A DNA stretch of 64,000 nt from Formicarius rufipectus (Eukaryota > Chordata > Aves > Passeriformes > Formicariidae): positions 3,870,557 through 3,934,556 of the forward strand of contig VXAU01000197.1 of the NCBI GenBank assembly GCA_013399695.1, in the 5' to 3' direction. This document shows, piece after piece, positions 51,201-63,573 of this stretch. The notes below the pieces were generated by a model. The model searched no databases, was not told the origin of the DNA, and saw nothing but the letters and a program-made list of their open reading frames with translations. Each line of letters begins with the position of its first letter. Position 1 is the stretch's first letter. Both the position numbers and the translations under genes were made by a program.

Positions 51201-54200
51201 AGCAGTCATAGGTTTGAAGCATCACATCTTCATTTCCCTTATCCCTCTGTTGTGTGGAGTCCTGCTTTTTAAACAAATTACAAGGAAAGGATTAGAAACC
51301 CTCTTCTTCACTGTTGTAACTCAGCCCAATGAAATATTCTGATCCATACACAGAGATTGGGTGAGACACAGCAGAGAAGAGCCCAGGGAGGAACCCTACA
51401 CATCCTGTAATCAGCTTTTCTCTTCTTGTAACATGATTTTGCATGGTGGGATCACCTCTGCTTCTGGAAAAAAGAAAACTCTGAATAATCTTAGTGAGTC
51501 CCTCAGCATCATCCTGAGGCAGACAACGCTTCTTCACCCGAGGGGGAGTTTCATAGCTCACCTAAAAAGCTCACAAGTAATTCTTGGAGAAGTTTGGAAA
51601 GGTTTGTGGGGCTCACTGAATTCCACACCAGGCAAAGGGCTTCCTCCTACTCAGCTTTACTCTGCCTGGGAATGGAGAGTGACAGTCATCAGAGACATGA
51701 CACTTCTTTCAGAGAAGGTCTTGAAGCTGAGCACGTCTCAGTGATGGCACAGGTGTTTGTGAACATCTGGGCTTGCAGGTTGAGCTCAGTATCATTCCAG
51801 TAATATTCAACCCTTGTCCTAAGTTGCTGACCCAGCCCACTGTGAGTGTGAAGGATAAAACCAGAGTGAGCTCCTGCCAGCTCGCTGTGCCAGGAGCTTG
51901 GATTAATTATGCACATTTTTTCAGGGAATTTTGCGTAAAGTTGAGCTGTCCAGTTTATTCATGTTGTCTGGAAACCAAGAGGAGAGGGTGCAGCTGCCCA
52001 GCTGCTGCAGGTGCCTGCAAGGTAGGCCAGGAAAGGCTTATGCAGGGACTTGTGGATTAGCATAAGTGAAGCACTAAAGGCTGAGTATGTCTGGCACAGC
52101 CCTCGCACTAAATACATGAGTATTGCTGAGTTTTGGCCATGAGGTCTTTATAAAAGAGCAGGTGTGTCTGTGAAATGCCAGAGATGTGACAGGTTGCACT
52201 GGCGTGTCACTTGGGTACCCTGTAAAGGAGAGGAACACTCCTGTACCTGCCTGACTCCTGAATGAGCAATTCCTGGAGAGCCTGGCTATAAAAACTGCTC
52301 CACTCGTCTTCCTGTAAATTTCTTAGGCTCTGTTTCTTCACAGCTGACTGGTACAGTTGTCCCATTAAGTGTCCAGAATTTGTCATAAGCTCTAAATTGG
52401 AGTCTGATGGAAGAGATCCAGACCCACTCCTGCCCTTTTCTGTGGCTTCTGTACCCTGGTGCCTCCACATGAAATACAACTTCATCAGGGCTTCTCGATC
52501 AGCTGTGAGACTTTGTTGTTAACATCATCAATTCCCACACACTGAGAACACTCAAGATGTGTCAATACAACAGTGTAGTTTGCTTTCAGATGGAGTCTCT
52601 TTCATAATCAGGCTATTCTTTCTTCTTGGTTTTTTGAAGATAGTTCAGATACCAACCTTCAGGACTCACCTCAGTTTCACAGTAAATAGATACATGGTTT
52701 GAGTGCTTGTCAGGATGGAAAGAGTGTGAAAGCATTTGGAAGATCAAAGCAGCACGACTCCCATCAGAGTCAATAGGGAACAAGCAGCTAAAATCTTACA
52801 AAATGCTTTCAGATTATCCTGCACCTTCGATTCCCTATCCCTGCTGAAACCAGGAATGTTTTATTGAATGTGTTCCTCTTGTCATTTCTTTGATAATGAA
52901 AGGAAGTTTGGAGGAACTGAGGGCTCAGGTTGGCAGCAGGGTTGGCCTTGCAGGCCAGATGACACCTGACTGCCCTTCCATGTCACTCCATTAGCTGCTT
53001 AGGGCTGTCAGGTCGAGAGCTGAGGCGCAGTTTGGCTTTCTCTTTGGTTATGGGGAAAAAAGACAGTGTTGGTTCTAATCTTATACTGACCCTGAGTGTA
53101 TTTTAAGAACAGTGTTCATTTTGCTATTAGACCCAAGCATATCAGAGCCCAAATCCTATATATCTGGTCTGCTGCCTTCTGCACTGTGAGAGCTTTAGGC
53201 ACAGAGAGACGTTTGTTACTGTCTCTTTTAGGACATTTATCTGACAAAAGCACCTGCACCTCCCAACAGCGCCGAGTCTCAGTGCCCAGGAACTGCAGTT
53301 CCCCAGCAGAGACTGTCCTGTGACAGCCTAAACAGCCATGAATAAAACATTAATGAATGGACAGAAAGAGCAGAAAAAACACCATTTATGGGGTCAAATG
53401 GCAGAGATGAAATGGAACCTGCAGCTCTTCAGTCCTCACCTGGACTTCTATCCCTTCCACAAGTGTGGGGTTTGTTTAATAATTTTTTCTAGGTGATGTC
53501 TCTGAGAGGAAAAGTTTCTGGCCTGGCTTTCCTATTTATGCTAAATGTAGCTATTTTCATTGTTTGGTTGATTATTCTCAAACGTCAGAGTAATGAGACT
53601 TGATTTCTCATCCCAGACAGCATTTGCAGGTAGCATTCCCCAGCACTCTGTGACCAAAGGAAAGCTTTGTAAACAGTTAATTCCTTTATTCACACAATAG
53701 GGATAATAACATCTATACTACATAAATACATATTTATATGAAAAAAAATGCATGCTGAGACACACATTTATGTCACAAACATTAAGACTTCACTATGATG
53801 TGCTTTACAAAGTGTTGTCAGAAGGGGTTTTTTTGCAAAAGGCTCAAATGCTGTTAGAGAATAGAGTAGTTCAAACATAAAATGTTCATCATCACCACCA
53901 TGGTTGTTATTATTTTACTTGACTGTGCAAAGAAAGAGACACAGAAATGAAACAGTATTGATCCACAGTCATTTCACCAGTCCTAAAACAGGCTTTTGTT
54001 TAGCTGTCTAAGGAAAACAGGATGCCTTTGCTTCCATCTTTTTCAATATGTTTTTTTCCTTGAGTCTTCTTGATTTAATGAATTGTGATCAATTTTCAGG
54101 GCAATGGCTTGTCTTGCACATCTGAATGCTTCACAGAGTGACGTAAATTATCACCACTAATGCTAGAAATACAGGTGAGAATAATATATTTAGCATTTTA

Positions 54201-54689
54201 TCACATCTAATGAGGAAAGAAGAAACCTTGAAATAACATTTATTTTGTGCAAACTTATTTAATTGCATTCCAGCAACATCAATTATGCTGCTAGACTTTA
54301 GTTCCCTCCAGGTCCTCAGAAAGGGGGCTGAGCACTGCAGTCTGCTTTGATCTCCTGTCTGCAGGTCCAGAGGAGCTGTAAGGGGTGGCTGTCACCTGGC
54401 AGTGTTGTCCTCCCTGTCAGCATGCAAAACATATTTTCCAGTACAACAGGACCTGCTTTGGCGTCTCTGATCAATATTGAATTTGAGGAACAAAGATGAA
54501 ATGCTTGTTTTTACCCCTTTTTACCCCAACCCCCCCCCCCCCCAATTTGTTGTAGGTAATGTGCATGGACTACAGACAGGAAAAGCTGTGTGCCACATGT
54601 CTCAATATCTGGCTTAAAAATCGCTGACATTTTCAAAGTGAGATGAAAGGAACAATATTTCCAGCTATGGAAAACATTCCTGAAAGCCA
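45282..54689 (+). other. Downstream intron, second part: no exon recognised
   Basis: Ordinary intronic sequence. An A/T-rich stretch at about 47160-47420 has many TAAT/ATTA cores and little repeat character. Ancient-repeat-like words occur at 47821-47860 and 52756-52779. A C14 tract lies at 54530. None of the short reading frames is recognisable. Confidence 0.55.
54530..54543. repeat. C14 homopolymer
   Basis: An uninterrupted run of 14 C is preceded by two TTTTTACCCC-like units. As a G14 tract on the minus strand it could form a G-quadruplex-type structure, and it is a likely place for sequencing or assembly length errors. Confidence 0.9.
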
Positions 54690-55015
54690 TTTGTCTAAGC
54701 AGATCTTAAATACCAGCTGCAGTTGGTAATTACCATCTTGCAGTCCTCATTGATCCCCAGAGTTTGGAGGGTTTCTAGGCAGATCCTCACTAGTTCAAAT
54801 CCTTTTCTTCACTGATGTCACCAGGCCAATCTTTCCCCATCCTGCACTTAATTGTTTTTATCCAGCTTTATACTTTACTCTTACGTTTCTTGAATCTCAT
54901 CTATTTATTTCAGACTATTTGCTACACTATCAAGATCATTTTGAATGCTAATCTTGTTCTCCAGAGAACTTACAACCCCTCCCAGCTTGGCATCATCTGC
55001 AAATTTAATGAAATT
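54690..55015 (-). mobile_element. Decayed CR1/L3-type LINE reverse-transcriptase fragment
   Basis: Read on the minus strand, 55006-54977 translates to KFADDAKLGG, the FADD catalytic box of CR1-group reverse transcriptases followed by the usual KLGG. It continues into VVSSLENKISIQNDLDS-like residues that match the region after the box, before the frame is broken by stops (for example a stop before IDEIQE). On the + strand it reads as the familiar CCCTCCCAGCTTGGCATCAT type of old amniote CR1. Its divergence and stops mark it as much older than the CR1 copies at 26.3 and 61.3 kb. The downstream limit at about 54690 is approximate. Confidence 0.8.
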
Positions 55016-57634
55016 AATTAAATGAAAATTAAATGAAAGACTCCCATTGACTTCAAGGGGCACTGGAGTGAACCCAAACTGTCTTACATCTTTCAGAAGA
55101 AGTTCAAGTGAAATACACTTATTGCTTCACAGGCCATTTCTGTAAGGGAAGAAGACAGATGCATGGTGAATAATTCAGGGTCCTCATTGCTGACTGAGAG
55201 AGATTTAACTAATTTGTCAAAATAATGACCTCTGTTTATGGTGGGGAGTGAGTGGTTTTGGATTATTTCTGTCCCCAGAGGGATGCTGGAGGAGCCTGGG
55301 TTCAGCTCAGCCCCACCACGAGGGGCTTGTTTAGAGGTGGAAGATGAAAGGTAAGCAGCAGTAGCAGAAGTGTTTGGAGATGGTGGGAGGCATTTTGGGA
55401 TGATGATGATGAGAGTTTCCTCTGAGCCTGATGGAGGCAGTGCTGCTACCGAGGCTGTGGAATATTTGGGAGCTGTGCTGATAGCAGTCAAACTGCAGAG
55501 AGCAGTTTGTTAAAAACAGGTGTATGAGGCAGGGACCCCCATTCTGCTGCCACTCACACAGGGATGGCCACAGCCTGACCCCCATGTGCCAGAGCCCACA
55601 GCCATGCCCTGCTCTGCAGTCCAGAGGGGGTTTTGATCTCCAGCAGTCCAGGAACAGGCAACTGAGGGAGAGAGGAGGTTGTGTTGCTGGGTCAGGTGAG
55701 GACAGAAATCCCCTCATTGCCCAGCAGCTCTGCCCACACCTCCAGTGAGAAAAGATGCTCTCTTTCCCATTCCAATAGAAACTTTGTAGTCACTTTTACA
55801 CCAAGTGTTGTTTGGAAAACATTCTCTGGCATTCCAGCCTGTCTGTGTTGGCTGGTGCCAGCTTTCATCTGCCACTTGTGTATCGTGGCTGCTGCTCTGC
55901 TGTTGGAGCACAGTCCTGCTTCTATTTGCTTCTCTGCAAGTGATTTTTGGCGTGAAAAGGCAGGGGTTTCTTGGAGAAATTTGTCATGCTTTGCTGTTGC
56001 ATTATTTTTCTCCTGTCACTTCAAAGTGTTGGCCAACTTTCCAGAGCTTGCCATGCATTCATGAGTAGATGTATATTGTAGCAGACTTCTCCTTTTTCTT
56101 CGAAGTGGTCAGGTTGGATATCTGAATACTTGCCAGAGGAGTAGAACTAGACTTTTCCTGGGCAAACTCTTTATCAGAAGGAGAACCGGATTCTTCAAGC
56201 TCTTTGAAGTCATCTTATTACCAAGATGGAAATCTCCTTGTCCTTGTAGCACTGAAGTCTGTCATTACTAAACATATTTCATCTCCTCCTCCCTGTGCTG
56301 AAGTGACTGAAATGCAGTGCCCTTGCTCAGGATGGTGTCTGAGTGACACAAGTGATTTCAGAAGCATTTGGTCATTGTTCTGTTCAGTACCAGCTGGGAC
56401 ATGGCTTAGCTCAAGTTGTTGCCTGCAGATCTGGGCTTGGGCGACACTGAAGTCCGAGAGCCCTGAAGAGTTCAAACTCTCTTCCTTTCATCTTGGCATT
56501 CTCTTCTCACTGCTGGGTCTTATCAGTCACTTCTGCTGTGTAACTCTTACCTCCTTTAAGTCTGTGGAGATCTGGCCTCATGCTTGGCTTGGGTCAGATC
56601 AGTTCTCAGTGGTGTCCCTAATTAAAATGTCTGTATAACCCATTACTATTTGGAAGGAAATTAGACGAGCAGGACAATTCTTATTTGAGGAAAGAAGTTC
56701 TGGCCATTTAGGGTGGGATCAAAGCTCACCAGAATCAAAGAAGAGTCACCCTTGATTGATGGAAAATGGCTCTACCAAAGACTGGATCCTTGAGCATGCA
56801 ATGCAGTTTGTTGCTGGAGGGCTAGAGACATGTGGGGGGTGTGTGTCATGCCATGATCTGTGGCACAGAGATGTCCAAGCCAGTGAGTCTACCCAGTGCT
56901 GTACTCTCCAGAGGGGGATATGGACCTAAATTATGAGGGCACAGCATCACACATATGCAACTCTATTGCTTTTACTGCTCAGCTAGTTTCAAATGTTGTA
57001 AGTCTCTCCCAGCTTGAGGACTGGTGTGCCCACAGCCAGCCCAGGTGCACCTTGCATGTGTGTTTGGGAAGAGGAGCCAGCGTAGCCAGGTCTTGCCAGT
57101 TCCATGAGACTGCCTTCCCTCCTCTCTGGCTGTTTTTGCCAAGGCCACAGGCCAAACTTTGTCATCTGTTTGCAAAGGTGAAAGTGTCATTTCTGAGTCT
57201 TTGGGAGCCACCTGTTGCTGCAGCATGAGCTGCATAATTAGAACTGACAATCCCTGTCTAGAGATTTCTTGGAAGCTGGAAAAACGAGAATGTTGTCAAA
57301 AAAATAGCAATGCTTCTAAGTCTGCAATGCAGTGATGAAGATGAAAGATGAGCGGATCCAAGGAGGCAGAGAATATATCAGCCCAGTGCCTTTTTCTAAC
57401 TAGTTTAGAAGTCCAAAACAGTCTCTGAGAATTTACATTTCTCTTGTAGCCTTAAAAAAAATGTATTTTAAGATGGTTTCTCTATTTCTTTCACTTTACT
57501 GGACCAAACCAGCAGCAGGTTTCATAGCAGTCATGCTTAAAACTGCAATAAGGGTGGTAATTTCTTTTTGCATCCATTGATGCAGAAGAATTTTTGTATT
57601 TTATTTGAGTGTTATCAGTTCTCCATAAAATTAC

Positions 57635-57659
57635 AAAAATCCTTTAAAAAAGGATTTTT
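57635..57659. repeat. Perfect 11-bp A/T-rich inverted repeat with 3-nt loop
   Basis: AAAAATCCTTT at 57635-57645 and AAAGGATTTTT at 57649-57659 flank AAA. It resembles a terminator-like hairpin followed by a T run, but in a vertebrate intron no termination role is implied. Confidence 0.8.
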
Positions 57660-59987
57660 TTTTCTAACAGAGAAGGAATACATTTAAGTGGAGGCAGTGT
57701 TGAGTCATACCATGTTCTCACTTCTGAGTAACAAATGCAGAATCTCAGATTGCAGTATAAATTTTTGGTAGGTGGACAGTGACTTTCAGTGGCTTTCAGT
57801 GCTCACATTCCATGTGCAGCAATTGCCATCTTGGCTGACACTCTGGGACTTGAGCTGGGGATCTCCTGAGCTGGGAGCTCAGTCTGGAGCAGGGTTGCTG
57901 CAGCACCTCCTGCCTGCTTCACTCCTGCCACCCACGCCCTCAGAACCAGCATCCACCGAACAGGAGTTGAATTTGCTGGGGAGCAAGATACCAAAAGTGA
58001 GCTGGTGAGGATCAATTAGAAATGGCTGGAAGGGCATCTTGGGGTAATGAAGGGGAAAAACAGGCATTCTTCAGAAAGAGAGGTTTGTTAACATAAGTGT
58101 GTTTTGTGTGACGGCAGTGCCGAAGGAGAAAACTGCACAGAGCCAACAGAAACACTTCACTGTGCAAGCATGGCAGAGATTCACAGTGCCAGTGTCACGT
58201 CTGCCTGTGTGGCTGTGCTGTTAAAAAAGATTAAAGGTCCCACGGCTCCGGGAGCCATGAGAAGCCGTGAGGGTGGCAGCAGGGGACTGCTCCTCACTGG
58301 CACTGGGAGTGCTCCTTCGCCAGCCCTTTTGCATTTGGAGAGATTCAGCATCTCCTAAAGGTCATCAGCTGCCCTGGGACTGTATAGGAGCTGCAGGAAG
58401 CTCTTTGCCTTCCTGTACGTTCGGTCACATCGGTGTTGCAGGCGGCTGTGCCCGTTTTCCTGAGGGTGGGGGTCACACACACTATGAGCAGCCTGTGGAG
58501 TGGGCTGTTTCAGGCTGTGCATCTCCATTACCTTCCTCTCCTCCGTGTTGCTTCACTGACTGGATGTGACAAATCTGGCAGACTGACCATCCCCTTTCCA
58601 GCCTGGTTTCAGTCTTTAGTCCATCCGGTTTGTCACGTTTTTCATCAGCTCTGCTTCACTTGGACATCAGGTATTTATTACCCAGAGACAAGCAAGCAGC
58701 CTGTGTCTTTTCTTTTCAGCAGTGTGAAGCAAAGTTATTCTATTGCCATTACTCCTCTCTAAGATTTACTGGAAGGAGGGAAGAAATGCCACTCTCAGTT
58801 TAGTGATGAAAAGCTTGGGGTGCTGGACTTGTTTATCATTCTTTTCCCACTTTCCGTGGATGACTGCAGTGATACAGAGTGCTTGCGGTTTTCAGATCCA
58901 GAGGGAAATAGGAAGATGTAACTTAATTAACAGAGGCAGGAAAGTGTTGTCACATTGATTACAAACAATTGTGGCTTCTGAAATCTAAAGCGCGAGGTGG
59001 GCTGAGTCCAGAGGGTTTCTGTCTAGTCATGAGGCAGGGCTTGCCTGTCTGATGCTTTCCTGCATGACAGGGCTGCCATCCTCGTGTCCTGCCGATTTAG
59101 AGGAGCAGACACCAAAGCCATCTCGTGCTTTTGCTCATCCCATGCTGGCAGCTTCACTGCTCGCTGAATATCAAGAGCAGCAGGTGGGCAGGAAGTCGCC
59201 ACCTGCCTTTTCCAGCTGGAAAGCAGGAATTGCAGCTCAGCCAACAGCAAATGAGGGGTGGCCGTGGCAGCAAAAGGAGCGGAGAACAGCGGGAGTGGAC
59301 GGAGCCATTGGAATTCTCTTGGCGTTGTCTGCTTGCCGGGGCCACACCCTGCGCCGCAATCCCCGGAGCTGTTCGCTGACCTCGGTGCGGCTGCTGCAGC
59401 TGCAGGTGAGGCAGCGAAGGGCTGACCTCTCCATGCAGATAAATTCTAAGCAACAGAAAGATGTCGTTGTGTAACCCCAGCACCTGAGCTCTTTCTTGTT
59501 TCTTGCAGATTAAGCTTTGCAAAATCCCTGTAAAACAAGGGGATAGCATCCTCATTTTACGAATACATCAAAGGGAGATTAAAGCCTGGATTCTTAAAGA
59601 GATTTAACCACCAACCTCGAGTTCAGTGGGAGTTAACACTTCAGTATCCTTGAGAGTATTGATCTTCATAAATTGCACACAGCCATCTAATAAATGTATG
59701 ATGGAGTTGGGAATTGATCCCAGGTTTTTGGAAAGGTTGTTTGGCGCCTTTACTTTCCTTCCTGCAAGTGAGACTAGCACTATTCCTTGCACCAAAGGTA
59801 CCATGGACTTCATGATTGGGTTTTAATTGAAGAGAGTTTCATTGTGATGGTCTTGTTTTGATTTGTGGCCCAAGTTGATTAAGGCTTATTGGGGAGAATT
59901 TGGCAGAGTTTATTCAGTCAGAATTTGTAGCTCTGTAAAGCAGCTTCATGAAATTATGTTAATTTCCCTGGATTTCATCTCTGACAG

Positions 59988-60001
59988 AAAAAAAAAAAAA
60001 A
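59988..60001. repeat. A14 homopolymer
   Basis: A run of 14 A is followed by purine-rich GGAAGAAAAGG. No associated retroelement body is seen. Confidence 0.85.
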
Positions 60002-61140
60002 GGAAGAAAAGGATGCTAGCAGGTTTCTGTTTTGTCAAGGGAAACAACTTGTTTTGACATTTCCAAAATGAAATGTTTTGATTTTTCATTTTAAATTTAC
60101 TTTTTCCTTGATGTCATGGTATTTTTACATAATTTTAATCATTTGAAATGGAAATGAAACTGAATTTCGTGACCCAAAAAATGAAGGCAGATGTAGGTGT
60201 CTTGAAAGCCCTGCTGAAATGCAGCGTTCATCCTCCAGGCATCTCGACTGCCAGTCCCGTGGGAGAGGGGACACCATCCTGCCCAGGTGGCACCTGGCTG
60301 TGCTGACCTCAGTGGCTGAGTGGGGACAAGGGCTTTACAAACTGAAGGCAGCCCTTGGGCAGGACCTCCGTCTCACGTGGGAGTGTGTACAGGGGCTTAG
60401 CAATGACTGCATGGAAGCTGCTCTTCTCTCACGACATCCCTGAAAAAAATTATATAAATCCTGTGCCAATCTGCATCCAGATAAAATTGACTGTTCGTAG
60501 TAGTGGGTAAGGATGCAAAAGGAACACGGAAGGGAAAAATCCGCTGAAATTTTTAACCACCAAATCTTGATTTAAAAAAGAAAAACCCTAAAGGTGATTC
60601 CTGAGGAGAGACTGTTAATGAGAGGATTTTTCAGTTCGTAACACCAACACACTGCAAACGTTGTGTCAGATCCTTAAGGTTCACAAAGGAACTATTAAAC
60701 TTCCTGCTAGACTTGGATGCTTGCCCAGAATTGTACGTCCTTTTGAAACATCCCGTTGCGTTGTTCACTCGGGGTGTACTTGGCTGAGGATAATATATTG
60801 ATGTTTACCACAGAGCTGCAGAACAAACTAAAAAAATTTCTTAGAAATTAATTGGTATCAGAGTTCTCCTAATCAATATGCTCTCTGATACGCTTCAGGT
60901 GGATTAGTGCAGTGAAAACATTTTTCATTTGCACAGGTCTCTGTTAATATCTGTTTATTGCAGTGCTCGGTGACACTTTCACCATGATCCTGTGGAAAGC
61001 CTGGCAGGAAACAAGCTCTGAAGACCCTTAGAAACTAAAGGAGATGTTTGTCATGGGGTGAAAAAGCAGATAGAGTTGTGGATTGCCATATTCTTAGGTG
61101 TCATTCTGCAATAGGAAAACCACTTCAGACAAGTGTGGAC

Positions 61141-61166
61141 ATTTTGAAGGTGTGGACCTTCAAAAT
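61141..61166. repeat. Perfect 11-bp inverted repeat with GTGG loop
   Basis: ATTTTGAAGGT at 61141-61151 and ACCTTCAAAAT at 61156-61166 are exact reverse complements with a 4-nt spacer, a compact hairpin. Confidence 0.9.
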
Positions 61167-61313
61167 TCAGAGCACCTTCTGTGTTTTCTGAATCTGCAGG
61201 GTCCAGGTGTGTCACTTGACATCTGCTGTAAAAGTGGCACAACCTTTCTGCACAGAGCAGAGAGCCAGCTATAAAAGAGTGTCAAGGTACAAGTCTTGAG
61301 AACAGCCTGTCAT

Positions 61314-61583
61314 TTCATAGGGCCATAGAATGGTTTGGGTTGGAAGGGACCTTAAAGATCATCAAGTTCCACCCCCCTGCCATGGGCAGGGACATCTTTC
61401 ACTAGACCAGATTGCTCCAAGCCCCATCCAACCTGGCCTTGAACAGTTCCAGGGAAGAGGCAGCCACAACTTCTCTGGGCAACTTGTTTCAGAACCTCAT
61501 CACAAGAAAGAATTTATTCCTAATAATCTAGTTTAATCATACCCTCCTTCAGTTTGAAGCCGTTCCCCCTTGTCCTATCATTT
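61314..61583 (-). mobile_element. CR1 LINE 3'-end fragment, minus strand
   Basis: On the + strand it reads as the reverse complement of a CR1 3' end: TCATAGGGCCATAGAATGG, GGTTTGGGTTGGAAGGGACC, the CCCCTGCCATGGGCAGGGAC segment, CCATCCAACCTGGCCTTGAA, and finally CCCCTTGTCCTATCATT, where similarity stops. About 270 bp survive; it is 5'-truncated and cannot code. It is oriented opposite to the host gene. Confidence 0.95.
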
Positions 61584-61826
61584 CCCAACTTTGAAAGGGT
61601 ATTTTCAGATTTTGGCAGGTACTTCAACCCTCACATTTAAAATTCAAAATGCTTAAGATTAAGAAGATCTTATGTGGTGTAAATCCCCCCCTCCCATATG
61701 GGGAAAGCTGTCAAGGTGATGCTGGATTTAAAATCTGTCTGGAATCATATCACTAGGGTTCAGGCCAGGTCATTCTTTCAGCAGCTGTGGAACAGCCCAG
61801 CTTGGGATGTTTATCCCGCTGAACCT

Positions 61827-61850
61827 GCAAGTCCCTGTGTAGGGACTTGC
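61827..61850. repeat. Perfect 10-bp inverted repeat with GTGT loop
   Basis: GCAAGTCCCT at 61827-61836 and AGGGACTTGC at 61841-61850 are exact reverse complements. The hairpin is followed directly by two CAAGGAAC direct repeats (61851-61866). Confidence 0.9.
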
Positions 61851-63520
61851 CAAGGAACCAAGGAACAGGAAGAGCATCCCTAAACTTGATGTGACACCAT
61901 TTGCATTTACTGTTTCTTTATGAGGAAAAATATAAGAGTCTTTCTTTCCTCTGCAACACAGGAGGTGCTGTAATTATCCCTCAAGAGCAGCTGTTCAGTG
62001 GTTGTTCCTAATTCCAGCAGCATCCAGGGTGGTTAACAGATCTGCTGCTGCCGTGGGATCTGAGGTCGGTGATTCCTTCACTTCAGAATCCTCACAGAAT
62101 CCCAGACTAGAACAGGTCCCTTCTCGAGACACACAGTGGGCTTAGGGCTGGTGTACCCCCTGTTCTGCAGCCTCCTTGTAGTTATTTGTCTCTGCCTTGC
62201 ATAATTTCAGGCTGGATTCAGTTATCCCAGAGACGAATCTCGCTCCAACACCTCGGGTTAAGCGCGGGTGATTAAAGGTGACTCCACCTCCCCCGAGTCA
62301 TTTCTAAGTGACTTATAGAGCTAATAATGGCCTCATCCTTTTGTACCTTGGTACACAGCTTGTGTTCTGGAGTCTTTTATAGCTCAAATGAGCTGCTTTT
62401 GCTTATTTATTTCCCTCCTCATTCATTTTTAATGGTTAGAAGAGACTCCCCCATTCTTCTTCTGACAGCAGTGATTTAGGCAGGACTCATTATCATAACT
62501 TACGTTACTAAATATCCCCATTTATGCCGGTAGACCAAGGAAAATGTGTGCAGTGCTAAATCAGAAGAGATCCCATGAGCTTGCCAAGGTGGCAGGGCTG
62601 TGTTTGAAGTGTATATTATATACAGAGAGTGCTTGTATGGGGGGCAGGATCTTTTACAGGAACATGGATGGGGGACAGAGTCAGAGAGTGTTTCTGAAAT
62701 ACAGATTTTATGTGCGAATATCAGAGACTTACTTTCCTAATTGGCCACCCTTGAAATGTCTAGACCTGAACTGCTCAAGATACATCTTATTTCCAAAGAC
62801 TTATTAGCTGTGACTTCGTAAGAGTTCCAACAGAATTACTGTAGCAGAAAAGCAGTTTCCTATGGGGGTTTTACTGTTGTCCCATGGGAATTTAATAATG
62901 ATAATGAGATGGGGAAAGACTCTTACAGCTATTTCCAGGAGCTAGTGAAATGCAGGGTACCTCTTCTGGGAGTTATGATGTACATTCCCCTTTCCCTCCC
63001 TTCCATTATATCTTTGGATTCTATTCAGCTCAAAGCTAACACAGAGTTTATGGGACCAAAGGAATATTCAGTCTCACAAATTCATATCTCCCGTAGACAG
63101 TCCCTGCAAAAGGATAATGGGAAAAGCAGTAAAATCCTTTCAGGAATAGATGGGAATGGTCTTCACTGGAGAACTGGATGCAGGTGATTGATGTGATAGG
63201 GATTGTGTGTGATTTGTGAGGGGCCTTCCTGCTGCGTTCCATGTTTTTCCCAGACTGGCTGAAGTCCTGCTACTAAAAGGCTTCCAAAAGTTTAGTGTTT
63301 TCTTTCACTCTGAAATAAAAGAAGAGAAATTAATAAAAACTAATTTCTCTTGCTTGTGATAACACCTTAAGGGCATACAGAAGGTGAGGAGTTTTAAAGG
63401 TCAGAGATTGCTCCTTTTCAAACAGCACAAGAAGGCTTTTAAAGTAACCATTAAAAAAAGGTGACTCAGACAACCAATGCTCCCTCCTTTTTTGATTAAA
63501 ATTTGTTTGCAAGGAAGCAG

Positions 63521-63573
63521 CTCTGTGTTAAACAGAGCATCCTGTTAAACAGGGCTGCTGTGTTAACAGCAGC
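63521..63573. repeat. Three consecutive small hairpins sharing a TTAA core
   Basis: CTCTGTGTTAAACAGAG (63521-63537), CCTGTTAAACAGG (63541-63553) and GCTGCTGTGTTAACAGCAGC (63554-63573) follow each other almost without gaps. Each is a self-complementary unit centred on GTTAA. They may be related by local duplication. Confidence 0.8.

Larger units (their letters stand above)
55016..61313 (+). other. Downstream intron, third part: no exon recognised
   Basis: This holds an ancient-repeat-like palindromic word at 55039-55060, an A/T-rich inverted repeat at 57635-57659, a CpG-richer patch at about 59260-59420, an A14 tract at 59988 and a perfect hairpin at 61141-61166. Frames of up to 144 codons (for example 56204-56638 and 59052-59474) show no recognisable domain and I regard them as chance. 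Confidence 0.5.

Noticed and set aside
56204..56638. A 144-codon + strand frame with cysteine-rich and hydrophobic stretches
   Set aside because: The cysteine/serine content follows from T/G-rich sequence. There is no domain pattern or splice support.
57635..57668. Hairpin plus T run resembling a bacterial rho-independent terminator
   Set aside because: The context is a vertebrate intron, and the A/T-rich inverted repeat next to a homopolymer is expected by chance.
59052..59474. A 140-codon + strand frame ending near a CAGGTGAGG donor-like site
   Set aside because: No family is recognised, and overlapping frames of similar size exist on the other strand. Kept only as a regulatory-island finding.
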